A stretch of DNA of 64,000 nt from Allofrancisella guangzhouensis (GCF_000815225.1 NZ_CP010427.1:1426001-1490000), one strand, 5' to 3'. Counted from the first letter of the stretch, positions 19,647 through 31,889 are shown. The notes: generated by a model not told the origin, from the sequence alone. Program-made: numbers and translations.

Positions 19647-22600
19647 CTACAATCTAGAGATAAAATCTGCTATTTTCTTATAAGAGACTGACTCTAAAGT
19701 CCTAATATTCTGCAAATACCAAGATACCCAAAGCTCTTTTATCAAAAAAGTTGCTTTGATAACATCATCAGAACTTGCACCATATGGATTACTAGTTATT
19801 TTTTTTGCTAATTTATTTTCTAATTCATCAACTTCTATTTGATAAGCTCTGTCTCTTTGTAAATTTGCTTTTGCTTTTTCTAATCTACTATCTAAAGCTT
19901 GGATATAGTACCTATATCTTTGCAAATAAATTAATGGTACAGATAAAAAATCATCCGTGAATAATTTATCTAACTCTTTTTTTATATCCGCATATAATTG
20001 AATAAAGTTTAAAGGTATTTTTTTAATATTAAGCTTTTTATCAAGCTGGTTTTTAACTTTAAATATTTCTGATACTAGTGATTCAATTTGAGCTTTATTA
20101 GTCTCAAAATCCTCTAAACCAGATTTGTAAAACTCCACAAAATGATCTTTTGTATAAGGTAAGCCTATTCCTTCGTCACCCTGAACTTTTTTCAGGATCT
20201 CACTACTATTTTTATCGCTGCACTTAAAAGATCCCCAATCTGAGTCGGGAATGACATCATTATTATTTTGCTTTTGTCTATCAGTTTCCCTTCGGTACGA
20301 AGGAGTGAATTGCGTAGCAAGACGGGGGAGTTGATTATCAAAAAAACTTATTTCTATAGCTTTAGTGATTATCTTATCATTAGAATCTTTAAGCTTAATT
20401 GACATAGATAGACTAGCCAAATCATTATTTTTAATACTTTTCTCTAATTGGCTTTGTAGTCTTAACTTGACTAGTTTAATTAAAGCTTTTTTCATACATA
20501 AATTTGCTTCTTGCTGTGTTGCTTTATAAGAAAGCTTAATCCCATCTTTAAACTCTTCTAGACAATTATAAACCCTAACATCTACACCATACTCTTTAAT
20601 TTGCTGCTGCTGAGTTATACTACCAAAATCCCAATCATAGTAAACTTTATCATCAGACTGTTTATTAGTTTTATACACAAAATCTTTAAACTTAAGTTTT
20701 AGCTTATCAAGGTCTTTATCTATAGCCAAAACCTTACCCACTTCATCAACAACCTTTATATTTAAAATAAGATATTTATCTAGCTCTTCATCTCCCCAAG
20801 CACTTTCATCTACAACAAAACCAACTATCCTAGTTATGTGTCTTGCTATGGCTGATTTTAATGGTCTATATCTGTCATTCTCAAAATCGATAGACTCAAA
20901 TATAGCCTGAGCATAAGTTGGTACAGGGACACAATTCTTACGGATATTTTTTGGTAACGCTCTTAGTAAAGCAACGATTTTATCATATAAAAAACCATAT
21001 ACCCCCCACTCCAATACTACTGGATCAATATCATTTAGAAAAATCAATGGTACAGTAATAGTTGCACCATCTCTCTCATCTAAGGGATTAAAATGGTACT
21101 CCAACGGTAAGTGTATATCACCTGCTGTTAAAACATCAGGATATTTTTGTTGTGTGATATCTTTAGCATCATGCTGCATCAAACTTTCTAAGTCAAAGAC
21201 AAATTTTTGCTGTTCTTCTTTAGATATATCTTTAAGCCATTTATCAAAATTTACACCATCAAAGACATTCTCTGGAATTATATGGTCGTAATGCTGATAC
21301 ATTTCATGCTCATCAACTAAAATATCTTTTCTACGTGACTTATTCTCAAGTTCTTCTACCTGACTTATTAATTCAAGGTTCTTATTGTAAAAATACGCTT
21401 TGCTTTCAAAATCACCATTAACCAAAGCCTCACGAATAAAAATTTCTCTAGCATGTTCTGGGTTTATCCTTGAGTATTGTACCGCTCTTTTAGAAATTAT
21501 CTCTAAACCATAAAGTGTTGCTCTTTCATTAACAATTACAGATCTGCGCTTTTTACTCCAAACTGGCTCATCATAATGTTTTTTAACAAGATGTGAAGCC
21601 AAACTCTCTAACCATTCTGGTTCAATGCTTGCGACATTTCTTGCATATGTTTTTGTAGTTTCAACGATTTCTGAACTTACGATCCATTTTGGTTTTTTCT
21701 TAAACTGCGAAGACCCTGGAAATATAAAAAATTTTAAACCCCTTGTACCTAAATATTCTACTCCTTCGTAAATTTTGCCGATATTACTTAAAAAACCACT
21801 AGCTATAGTTTTGTGTAAACTTTCATAGTTTAAATCGCCTGTTGATGCTAGCTTCCATTTAAACCCATGAACAACTTCAACAATTTGCCTATAAATATCA
21901 CTCCACTCACTAAATCTAACTGGAGATATAAAGTTTTTTCTGAAATATTCTTTTTTCTCTTTATTGGATAGTCCTTTAAGCTCTAAATTAAGCCTATTCG
22001 CTAAATTTAAAATAGCTATAAAGTCTGAAGATTTATCTTTATCAACGCTATGTATTTCATCTGCTTTTTGCTGAAAATTTAGAGGTCTCTCTCTAGGATC
22101 TTGGACGCTTAAAAAGCTCGCTATTGATATAACTTCTTTTAAACAATTTTGCTTATGACCTTCTATTACTATCTTAGCCAATTTAGGATCTAAAGGTATA
22201 ATAGCCATTTTTAGGCCATCGGCTGTGATTTTAGGGGTTGAAAATTTAGGTTCAGAAATAGCTTGTAGTTCAAATAATAGTTTAAATCCATCTTTTACAA
22301 ATCTAGAATCTGGAGGATCTATAAATGGAAAATCTTGGATATTACCTAGCTTCAAAGATAGCATCTGTAAAATAACAGAAGCTAAATTTGTGCGTAAAAT
22401 TTCAGGATCTGTAAATTCTTTTCTAGACAAAAAATCATCTTCACTATACAGCCTAATACACACACCAGCTGATAATCTACCACATCTACCAGCTCTTTGG
22501 TTTGCACTAGCTTGGGAAATTTTTTCTATCGGTAAACGCTGCACCTTGGTACGATAGCTATACCTACTGATTCTAGCTAAACCAGAGTCTATTACATATT

Positions 22601-23606
22601 TTATTCGTGGTACCGTTAGGGATGTTTCAGCTACGTTTGTAGCTAAAATAATTCTGCGTGTAGAATCATCAGGGTTGAAAATTTTATTTTGATCTTTATT
22701 TGATAATCTAGAAAATAAAGGTAATATTTCTGTAAATCTAAGCTGTTGTTTATTTAGATAAGCTAAAGTTTCATGAATATCCCTTTCTGTTGGCAAAAAT
22801 ACTAGAATATCACCTTGCCCTAACTCTTCAACTGCATAAAGGATTCTTTCCTGTAAAGAAAGCTCATTAAAAGCTTCATCACCTTGGTAACGTATTTCTA
22901 CAGGATACGTTCTACCACTAATAATAATGTCTTTAGCTTTTGGAAAATAATTAATAAACTTTTGGTGATCTATAGTTGCTGAAGTAATAATAACTTTCAG
23001 ATCAGGTCTAAAAGGTAGAATCTTCTTTATACACCCTAGTAAAAAATCAATATTTAAGCTTCGCTCATGTGCCTCATCGATAATTATTACTTCATATTGA
23101 GAAAGATATTTATCATTTTTAATTTCAGCTAAAAGCACGCCATCTGTCATTACCTTTATTAAAGTATTTTCATCAGTTTGGTCAGAAAAACGGATTTTAT
23201 AAGAGACTTTTGATTGATCGCCTATCTCTGTTGCAACCCTAGCAGCAATTGATCTAGCAGCTAACCTTCGTGGTTGAGTATGCCCAATTAATCCTCTTTT
23301 ACCTAAACCCAAGTCCAAACATATTTTGGGCAACTGTGTTGACTTACCTGAACCAGTCTCCCCAGCTACTACAATTACCTGGTTTTCTTGGATCATTTTC
23401 TTTATATCAGCAACTTTTTCAGCTACAGGAAGATCTGGGTAAGTAATTTTGGGTAGCTTTATAGACTCCACTTCTAATACAAGAGCTTTGAGCTGTTCTA
23501 GTAAGGAAATTTGCTTGTCCTTGCCCTTCCTAAAAGCAACAGTATATTTGCCCCGTAGTACTGTAGGTATCTGGTTTATTAAATTATAAAATTGACTATC
23601 AGACAT
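19647..23606 (-). CDS. hrpA: ATP-dependent RNA helicase HrpA
   Basis: The protein has about 1,319 residues, the usual HrpA length. Domains in order: Walker A VVVAGETGSGKSTQLPKICL, the DEAH box IIIDEAHERSLNIDFLLG, SATI in motif III, then LATNVAETSLTVPRIKYVID and SANQRAGRCGRLSAGVCIRL for motifs V and VI. HA2 and DUF3418-like regions follow. HrpA unwinds RNA and rescues stalled ribosomes. The ATG at 23606 (MSDSQFYNL) is preferred over a TTG at 23633. About residues 1092-1146 are an in-frame repeat insertion (see the repeat at 20170-20330). It lies between wzz and wbtA. Confidence 0.92.
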   Translation of the reverse strand: MSDSQFYNLINQIPTVLRGKYTVAFRKGKDKQISLLEQLKALVLEVESIKLPKITYPDLPVAEKVADIKKMIQENQVIVVAGETGSGKSTQLPKICLDLGLGKRGLIGHTQPRRLAARSIAARVATEIGDQSKVSYKIRFSDQTDENTLIKVMTDGVLLAEIKNDKYLSQYEVIIIDEAHERSLNIDFLLGCIKKILPFRPDLKVIITSATIDHQKFINYFPKAKDIIISGRTYPVEIRYQGDEAFNELSLQERILYAVEELGQGDILVFLPTERDIHETLAYLNKQQLRFTEILPLFSRLSNKDQNKIFNPDDSTRRIILATNVAETSLTVPRIKYVIDSGLARISRYSYRTKVQRLPIEKISQASANQRAGRCGRLSAGVCIRLYSEDDFLSRKEFTDPEILRTNLASVILQMLSLKLGNIQDFPFIDPPDSRFVKDGFKLLFELQAISEPKFSTPKITADGLKMAIIPLDPKLAKIVIEGHKQNCLKEVISIASFLSVQDPRERPLNFQQKADEIHSVDKDKSSDFIAILNLANRLNLELKGLSNKEKKEYFRKNFISPVRFSEWSDIYRQIVEVVHGFKWKLASTGDLNYESLHKTIASGFLSNIGKIYEGVEYLGTRGLKFFIFPGSSQFKKKPKWIVSSEIVETTKTYARNVASIEPEWLESLASHLVKKHYDEPVWSKKRRSVIVNERATLYGLEIISKRAVQYSRINPEHAREIFIREALVNGDFESKAYFYNKNLELISQVEELENKSRRKDILVDEHEMYQHYDHIIPENVFDGVNFDKWLKDISKEEQQKFVFDLESLMQHDAKDITQQKYPDVLTAGDIHLPLEYHFNPLDERDGATITVPLIFLNDIDPVVLEWGVYGFLYDKIVALLRALPKNIRKNCVPVPTYAQAIFESIDFENDRYRPLKSAIARHITRIVGFVVDESAWGDEELDKYLILNIKVVDEVGKVLAIDKDLDKLKLKFKDFVYKTNKQSDDKVYYDWDFGSITQQQQIKEYGVDVRVYNCLEEFKDGIKLSYKATQQEANLCMKKALIKLVKLRLQSQLEKSIKNNDLASLSMSIKLKDSNDKIITKAIEISFFDNQLPRLATQFTPSYRRETDRQKQNNNDVIPDSDWGSFKCSDKNSSEILKKVQGDEGIGLPYTKDHFVEFYKSGLEDFETNKAQIESLVSEIFKVKNQLDKKLNIKKIPLNFIQLYADIKKELDKLFTDDFLSVPLIYLQRYRYYIQALDSRLEKAKANLQRDRAYQIEVDELENKLAKKITSNPYGASSDDVIKATFLIKELWVSWYLQNIRTLESVSYKKIADFISRL
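20170..20330 (-). repeat. Dispersed palindromic repeat inserted in frame in hrpA
   Basis: Inside hrpA the minus strand carries two repeat-like units. The first starts CTCCCCCGTCTTGC and includes a CCTTCG...CGAAGGG hairpin; translated it gives PRLATQFTPSYRRE. The second starts GTCATTCCCGACTC and ends with a CCTGAA...TTCAGG hairpin followed by GTGACGAAGG; it gives DVIPDSDWGSF...SSEILKKVQGDEG. Both are common forms of bacterial dispersed non-coding repeats. The total is about 160 bases and the frame stays open. The first unit is related to the element at 31590-31715. Confidence 0.75.
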
Positions 23607-23644
23607 AATTTTACTTAGTTTCAGTATAAACAAAAATGTTTAAG

Positions 23645-24511
23645 TTAACTTATGGTCTGAGAATTTCTATACTCAACAATAGCTTTTTTAATTATAACTT
23701 TTACAAACACTCCCAATAACCCTATAAAGATTGATAACAATACTCCTACAACTAATATTTGAAGCTTTGATAACTTAGAACTTTTATCATAATTAATATC
23801 GCCAAATTTAATTACATTTGGTTGGAGACTATCAAGTTGTAATTTTAAAGTTTTTTGTGAGTCTACAAGTGAAAATATCTGTTTTTGATAACTATCAATA
23901 CGGTTAACATAACTGGATAATAATGTTTGTCCATCTAATCCAGATAATCTTTTCTGGGAAGATAGTTCTTTTAGATAATCTTGATTTTGTTTGATAAGGT
24001 CACTATAGCGGGTTATATACTCATTATTAGCGTCAATGTTTCTTTGAATATTATCTCTCCAAATCTGAATTTGTCTTTTTACTATGATAGATTCAGAGAA
24101 ATCCTTCATAAGCAAATTATATAAGCGTTCTACTTCTTTTTTAGAATCAAGTGGCGCGCTTACAACCAAAGAAAAGAAAGTCATTTTATTTTTATTTGCA
24201 ACCAAAATCTCGATGTCATTTAAAAGATTATTATTAGGATCAGCCTGTTGTACGCTTGCAAGAATATTATTTAATATAACATCTAATTTAATTTCATTTA
24301 CTATTCTAACTTCACCTTGCACACTCAAATAGAATGGCGGCGCTATCATTTGTTCATAATTATATTTAGGGATATAAATAAAAGTGTAACAAACCGTAAG
24401 TGCAATACCCATCAGAAACATCAATAGAAAAGTTTTAATATTCTTAAATATCGCGATTATAATTTTAGTTAGACTAATTTCTATATATTCATCTTTTTTA
24501 ACTTCTGACAT
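23645..24511 (-). CDS. wzz: Polysaccharide chain-length regulator (Wzz family)
   Basis: The protein has about 288 residues. There are two membrane helices, one at residues 22-45 and one near the end (ILVVGVLLSIFIGLLGVFV), flanking a periplasmic domain with a coiled-coil middle (residues 130-225). That is the Wzz/co-polymerase layout. Wzz sets O-antigen chain length with Wzy. An ATG at 24511 preceded by AGGAG five bases upstream is chosen over a GTG at 24517. It is 38 bases upstream of the hrpA start and 8 bases after icd, so it may be co-transcribed with icd. Confidence 0.78.
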   Translation of the reverse strand: MSEVKKDEYIEISLTKIIIAIFKNIKTFLLMFLMGIALTVCYTFIYIPKYNYEQMIAPPFYLSVQGEVRIVNEIKLDVILNNILASVQQADPNNNLLNDIEILVANKNKMTFFSLVVSAPLDSKKEVERLYNLLMKDFSESIIVKRQIQIWRDNIQRNIDANNEYITRYSDLIKQNQDYLKELSSQKRLSGLDGQTLLSSYVNRIDSYQKQIFSLVDSQKTLKLQLDSLQPNVIKFGDINYDKSSKLSKLQILVVGVLLSIFIGLLGVFVKVIIKKAIVEYRNSQTIS

Positions 24512-24519
24512 TTTCACTC

Positions 24520-26787
<2,268 letters not shown>

Positions 26788-27135
26788 CTAGTAAGTGTTT
26801 AATATTTTAGCAATCTTATCCTCTGATCTTGCTACAACAGCAAAATCTTTATGCTCAATAATTGGTCTTTCTAATAGTTTTGGATTTTCAGCTACTATTT
26901 TTATTAATTGTTCTTCTGAATATTCATTACCTTTAAATTTTTCTTTCCAAAGCTCCTCTTTAGTACGGATGATATCCTTTATAGAAAGCTTAAGTTTTTT
27001 TAGTAGCTCTTTTAACTCCTCTGCAGTCAATGGATTATCCAGGTACAAACATACATCGTAATTTATAGCTTGTTGATCTAAAATCTGCTTAGCTTGGCGT
27101 GATTTTGAACATTTTGGATTATGATAAATTTTCAT
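26788..27135 (-). CDS. arsC: Arsenate reductase, ArsC family (glutaredoxin-dependent type)
   Basis: The 115 residues start MKIYHNPKCSKSRQAKQILD, with the catalytic cysteine at position 9 in the NPxCxKSR motif of the ArsC/Spx fold. The middle has LKLSIKDIIRTKEELWKE and the end LLERPIIEHKDFAVVARSED, with the arginine of the anion site. It reduces arsenate to arsenite using glutathione and glutaredoxin. No ars regulator or pump is next to it, so arsenic resistance is not shown by context; other ArsC-like roles are possible. Confidence 0.88.
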   Translation of the reverse strand: MKIYHNPKCSKSRQAKQILDQQAINYDVCLYLDNPLTAEELKELLKKLKLSIKDIIRTKEELWKEKFKGNEYSEEQLIKIVAENPKLLERPIIEHKDFAVVARSEDKIAKILNTY

Positions 27136-27291
27136 AATTAGTTTTTATATAATCAGACTATTTTAGCCATATTATATAATATATAGCGCCTAAAAGCTAA
27201 GTGTTACAAATCGATCTCTTTACACGACAAAAAACTTTACAAACTTTTACATCCACATTCATGTTTTTTTAAAATATAGCGGCACTTTGAT

Positions 27292-27357
27292 GATAAAATA
27301 AATAAGTATGTCGCTGTAGCTTACGCAGTAAGCAGCGAAACCTATCTTATTTTATAA
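27292..27357. repeat. Imperfect long hairpin in the arsC-fadD intergenic region
   Basis: The 387-base gap between the divergent arsC and fadD has no ORF. It contains a hairpin built of nested arms: ATAAAATAAG-like with CTTATTTTAT outside, TCGCT with AGCGA, and a perfect GCTTAC-GCA-GTAAGC core. The rest of the gap is AT-rich and should hold both promoters. There is no T-run directly after it, so it is not a classic terminator. It may be a small mobile palindrome or a structured leader. Confidence 0.6.
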
Positions 27358-27522
27358 CAAATAATCCTTAGATTTGTTAAACATCTAGTATATAAAAGTA
27401 TACAAACATTTTAATGACAAACATTATCTAATCCTTTAATATGTAGTTAGAGCTACTCTGCAAAGATTAAGCTCAATGATATAAAATTTGATCATTTACT
27501 TGTTAAAAAAGATAGGAGTTTT

Positions 27523-29208
27523 ATGATATCTAAGTCAAATTATAAGAATTACCCTAAAGAAGTTCCAAGCCATATCAAGATCCCTGAGATCACTTTAAGT
27601 GATATGCTTAAAATAGTAGTTGAAAACTTCTCTTCTCGTGAAGCTTTTATATGCCAAGGTCAAAAACTAAGCTTTAAACAAGTTGATGAATATTCCGATA
27701 TATTTGCAGGATACCTACAACATAAATGGAGAGTAAAAAAAGGTCAACATATTGCCATTATGTTACCAAACCTACTACAGTTTCCCATTATAATTTTTGC
27801 GTTAATAAAATTAGGCTCTGTATTTATTAATATAAACCCCTTATATACTAGCCAAGAAGTCAAAGGTATTTTAAAAGACTCAAAAGCTACAGGTATTATC
27901 GTTCTTTCTTCTTTAGCACATACTGTTGAAGCTATCGCACACCAATGTGATGACCTTAAACATATGATGGTCACCAGTATTGCTGATTTATATTCATTCC
28001 CAAGAAAACAAATAATTTCTTTTGTAGCCAAATATATTAAAGGTATGAAAGATAAATATTCAAGAGACAAATTTGACATATTCAGCGATGCTATAAATGC
28101 AGGATTTGTGCCAGATTATTCTCAAATAAAGGTAAGCCCTAATGATATGGCCGCTCTACAGTACTCCAGTGGCACAACAGGTACACCTAAAGGAACCATT
28201 CTTCTACATAGAAATATTGTGGCAAATGTATACCAAATAAGAGCTTGGACAGATGGTTTTGCTATTGATTTGAGTAAGCAAATAGTTATCGCAGCTTTAC
28301 CTTTGTATCATATATTTAGCTTAACTGCTAACTTATTTACTTTTTATTTTTCTGGGGCTGTACAAATTTTAATCCCAAATCCTAAGAATATTCCTTCTTT
28401 AGTTAGTCAAATGGTAAAGAGTAATTTCACAACTATTTTTGGCGTAAATACATTGTATATAGCTTTATTAAATAACAAAAAATTTAGAAAGAGTAAGTTT
28501 GCCAACTTTAAACTTTCTATAAGCGGAGGAATGTCAACTACAGAATCTGTCGCAAAAGAGTGGGAAAATGTTACAAGCGTACAAATAAAAGAAGGTTATG
28601 GTTTATCTGAAATGTCTCCTGTGGTTACTGTAAACCCCCTTGATAATGAACCTTTTAATAATACTGTAGGTTTTGCTTTACCAAATACCAATATATCAAT
28701 ACGTGATGATAAAGGTAATGAACTATCTCATAATGAAGTTGGGGAGATTTGGGTTAGCGGTCCTCAAAAATCTCCTGGATTTTGGAGTTTACCAGAAATT
28801 AATAAAGAACATTTTACTGATGATGGCTGGTTAAAAACAGGAGATATGGGATACCTTGATGAATTAGGACGCTTGGTTATATCAGGAAGGATAAAACATA
28901 TGATCATTGTTTCAGGATTCAATGTTTTTCCTAAAGAAATCGAGTTAGTCCTTGTTGATAAACAAGAAATACAAGATGCTGCTGTTGTAGGTATATCTTC
29001 AATAGAGTCTGGCCAAGTACCAGTAGCTTTTATAGTACTAAAACCAAACCAAAAATTAACAGAAAAAGAAATTATCTCTCACTGTGCTACCAAGCTTGCT
29101 CACTACAAACTACCAAGAAAAATTATTTTTAAGGATGAACTTCCTAAAAATACAGTTGGAAAAATAGATATTAAATCATTACAAGAAGAAGCTCAAAAAT
29201 ACCGATAG
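27523..29208 (+). CDS. fadD: Long-chain acyl-CoA synthetase (FadD)
   Basis: The 561-residue adenylate-forming enzyme has the AMP-binding P-loop YSSGTTGTPKGTILLHRNIV, the EGYGLSEMSPVVTVNP motif and the TGDMGYLDELGRL hinge. The FACS region is SGFNVFPKEIE and the C-terminal catalytic lysine lies in LPKNTVGKID. It activates long-chain fatty acids to acyl-CoA at the inner membrane. AGGAG six bases before the ATG fixes the start. It is 35 bases upstream of fadE and begins the beta-oxidation block. Confidence 0.92.
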   Translation: MISKSNYKNYPKEVPSHIKIPEITLSDMLKIVVENFSSREAFICQGQKLSFKQVDEYSDIFAGYLQHKWRVKKGQHIAIMLPNLLQFPIIIFALIKLGSVFININPLYTSQEVKGILKDSKATGIIVLSSLAHTVEAIAHQCDDLKHMMVTSIADLYSFPRKQIISFVAKYIKGMKDKYSRDKFDIFSDAINAGFVPDYSQIKVSPNDMAALQYSSGTTGTPKGTILLHRNIVANVYQIRAWTDGFAIDLSKQIVIAALPLYHIFSLTANLFTFYFSGAVQILIPNPKNIPSLVSQMVKSNFTTIFGVNTLYIALLNNKKFRKSKFANFKLSISGGMSTTESVAKEWENVTSVQIKEGYGLSEMSPVVTVNPLDNEPFNNTVGFALPNTNISIRDDKGNELSHNEVGEIWVSGPQKSPGFWSLPEINKEHFTDDGWLKTGDMGYLDELGRLVISGRIKHMIIVSGFNVFPKEIELVLVDKQEIQDAAVVGISSIESGQVPVAFIVLKPNQKLTEKEIISHCATKLAHYKLPRKIIFKDELPKNTVGKIDIKSLQEEAQKYR

Positions 29209-29243
29209 AAAATTTTTGTGTTTTTTATTTAAGGAGTTAAAAA

Positions 29244-31499
29244 ATGTTAAATAGTATGCTTAATGTATTATACAAAAAAGCTAGAAAATCAATACCTACA
29301 ATTTCTAAAACTGAACAAACCGCATTAAATGCTGGTGATAGCTGGTTTGAGAAAGATGTCTTTCAAGGCAAGCCTGATTTTGAAAAACTACATAACTTAC
29401 AGAAATTTAGCTTATCCGAAGAAGAAAAATCTTTTTTAGAAAATGAAACTACACAGCTTTGTGACATGTTAGATGATTGGAAAATCAATTATGAAGATAA
29501 AGATCTAACAGCAGAAACTTGGAATTTTATAAGAGAAAAAGGCTTTTTAGGTCTAGTTACTAGCAAAGAATATGGAGGCAAAGGTTTTTCAGCAGCTGCA
29601 CACTCAGAAATAGTCATGAAAATTGCGACAAAAAGTGTTACTGCAGCAATCACTGTCATGGTACCTAATTCCTTAGGTCCTGGAGAGCTTCTGCATCATT
29701 ACGGTACAGATGCGCAAAAAAAATATTACTTACCTCGTTTAGCTGCTGGTCAAGAAATCCCTTGCTTTGCTCTAACAGGTCCAACTGCTGGTTCTGATGC
29801 AACATCTCTACCTGATAAAGGAGTTGTTTGCTATGGTGAGCATAATGGAAAAAAAATCCTAGGTATTCAGCTAGAAAATATTAATAAGCGTTATATCACG
29901 TTAGCACCTGTTGCAACCTTAGTAGGTTTAGCGTTCCAATTACAAGATCCTGAAGGTTTATTAGGCGGTGTTGGTGAAGAAGGTATCACTTGTGCATTAT
30001 TACCCCATGACCACGAAGGTTTAGAAATTGGCAAACGCGGCTTTCCATTGGGTCAGGCTTTTATGAATGGCTATATTAAAGCCAAAGAAGCTTTTATTCC
30101 TATGGATTGGATTATTGGTGGGCAAAAAATGGCTGGCGAAGGTTGGCGAATGCTAGTGGAATGCTTATCTATTGGCAGATCAATTTCTTTACCTGCGTGT
30201 GGCGCAGCTAATACCCTTATGTCAGCTATAATTACTTCTGCCTACAGCAATGTAAGAGAACAATTTAAAGTACCTATCGCACAGTTTGAAGGTATCCAAG
30301 AGAAATTAGCTGAAATTGGTGGTTTGGCATATTTAGCAAACGCAACTCGTGAATTTACTGTATCTGCTGTTGACGCTAGTATTTCACCATCAGTTGCCTC
30401 TGCTATTGCTAAATATCATTTAACTGAAATGGGTCGTATAACCATTAATAATGCTATGGATATTCATGGTGGACGAGCAATAATTATGGGAGAAAACAAC
30501 TATTTAGCTATTCCATACATGGCAACACCAATAGGTATTACTGTTGAAGGTGCAAATATTTTAACACGTAACTTAATGATCTTTGGACAAGGGGCTATGC
30601 GTTGTCACCCATATATACATGCTGAAGCTGAAAGCTTGATGAATTCAGATGAAAAGCTAGGTCAAAAAGAGTTTTCTACTCTTATAAAGAAACATATTTA
30701 TTATACACTTAGTAACAGTTCTCGAACCCTCTGGTATAGTTTAACGGGAGGAATTACTGCTAAAGGATATCAAAGTAAGTTTAAGCGCTATTACAAATAT
30801 ATTACCCACATGAGCACAGCGTATGCGTATATTAGTGACTTATCGCTTATTGTCTTAGGTGGAGGATTAAAACGCAAAGAGAGATTATCTGCGCGTCTAG
30901 GAGACATAATGAGCTATTTATATATGGCTTGTGCTGTATTAAAATTCTACAAAGATGCAGATGAGCCTGAAGGTGATGATGCTTTTGTACATTGGAGTTT
31001 ACAGTATTGCTTATACCAAGCGCAACAAGCTATGCTGGATTTATTTAGAAACTTTCCAATTAGACTTTTAGCTTTAAAAATGAAATTTTTTATATTTCCT
31101 TATGGTAAAAAGTTCAAAAAACCTTCTGACAAACTTGAAGCTGAAATCTGTAAAGAACTTTCTACAAATAGTGCGACACGTAACTGGATGAAAACTAAAT
31201 GCTATATCCCAAATAGTGATCAAGACCCAACTGGTAGAGTTGAAAACGCTTATCTAACAACTTTAGAGACTATGCCGATTAAACATAAGATTGTACAAGC
31301 TATCAAAGACTGTAAAATACCACAAGCAACTTGGACAGCAGTGATCGAAGATGCTTTTGAGCAAAAAATTATCACTCCTGATGAGTTAAATACAGTTAAA
31401 GAAATGTTAGCTAAGGTTAATAACGTCATCCAAACCGATGAATTTGATGATTATGCTTTAGGTCCTAAAAACGCACATCCTGAATGGAAGAAAGAATAG
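29244..31499 (+). CDS. fadE: Acyl-CoA dehydrogenase, long FadE type
   Basis: The 751-residue protein is of the FadE type with a DUF1974-like C-terminal half, about twice the usual ACAD length. Key pieces are WNFIREKGFLGLVTSKEYGG, FALTGPTAGSDATSLPDKG (FAD and substrate), LIPxxAxx-like QFEGIQEKLAEIGGLAYLA, and MDIHGGRAIIMGENN near the flavin. It does the first oxidation step of the beta-oxidation spiral. AAGGAG precedes the ATG. It follows fadD by 35 bases. Confidence 0.92.
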   Translation: MLNSMLNVLYKKARKSIPTISKTEQTALNAGDSWFEKDVFQGKPDFEKLHNLQKFSLSEEEKSFLENETTQLCDMLDDWKINYEDKDLTAETWNFIREKGFLGLVTSKEYGGKGFSAAAHSEIVMKIATKSVTAAITVMVPNSLGPGELLHHYGTDAQKKYYLPRLAAGQEIPCFALTGPTAGSDATSLPDKGVVCYGEHNGKKILGIQLENINKRYITLAPVATLVGLAFQLQDPEGLLGGVGEEGITCALLPHDHEGLEIGKRGFPLGQAFMNGYIKAKEAFIPMDWIIGGQKMAGEGWRMLVECLSIGRSISLPACGAANTLMSAIITSAYSNVREQFKVPIAQFEGIQEKLAEIGGLAYLANATREFTVSAVDASISPSVASAIAKYHLTEMGRITINNAMDIHGGRAIIMGENNYLAIPYMATPIGITVEGANILTRNLMIFGQGAMRCHPYIHAEAESLMNSDEKLGQKEFSTLIKKHIYYTLSNSSRTLWYSLTGGITAKGYQSKFKRYYKYITHMSTAYAYISDLSLIVLGGGLKRKERLSARLGDIMSYLYMACAVLKFYKDADEPEGDDAFVHWSLQYCLYQAQQAMLDLFRNFPIRLLALKMKFFIFPYGKKFKKPSDKLEAEICKELSTNSATRNWMKTKCYIPNSDQDPTGRVENAYLTTLETMPIKHKIVQAIKDCKIPQATWTAVIEDAFEQKIITPDELNTVKEMLAKVNNVIQTDEFDDYALGPKNAHPEWKKE

Positions 31500-31589
31500 T
31501 AACGTAGTTGACGATGACAACCAAAGTTCTAATGTACTGGTTTTGCATGTATTAAGCTATAACTTACGGATGAATTAGCCTCTTTGAGA

Positions 31590-31715
31590 CTACTCCACCT
31601 TGCAAGCAAGGCACCCCTTCGAGTTTTCGAAGGGGAATTTGGTACTAACTAAAATTTGGGGTAATTCCCCTTCGCATTGTGTGAAGGGGTGGCAGTCGTT
31701 GGACTGACGGGGTAG
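31590..31715. repeat. Compound palindromic dispersed repeat between fadE and fadB
   Basis: The 390-base fadE-fadB gap has no ORF. Inside it lies a 126-base element with ends CTACTCC and GGGGTAG. It has four internal hairpins: CCTTGC-AA-GCAAGG, CCCCTTCG...CGAAGGGG, CCCCTTC...GAAGGGG and CAGTC-GTTG-GACTG. The left half is clearly related to the first unit inside hrpA (20330 downwards). It is a non-autonomous REP/MITE-like element. Whether it also ends fadE transcription is unknown. Confidence 0.75.
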
Positions 31716-31819
31716 TTTGGCAAGTTATGAGTATTGGCTACAAGGTTAACTAATAAGAGACAACTACTTATGAAGGTTCTCAAGCAAGCTAGGATATATT
31801 AAAAGAGTCAACAATATAT

Positions 31820-31850
31820 TTGACACTTTAGTTTTATGGTAAAGTAGTTA
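31820..31850 (+). promoter_or_regulatory. Possible promoter for fadB-fadA
   Basis: A consensus -35 TTGACA at 31820-31825 is followed after 19 bases by TAGTTA (31845-31850), a weak -10. The AAGGAG ribosome binding site is at about 31878-31883 before the ATG at 31890. The spacing is long, so the -10 choice is uncertain; the strong -35 and the repeat upstream suggest separate control of fadBA. Confidence 0.4.
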
Positions 31851-31889
31851 TATTTAATTTAATTATGGTTTCCTAACAAGGAGAAAAAT

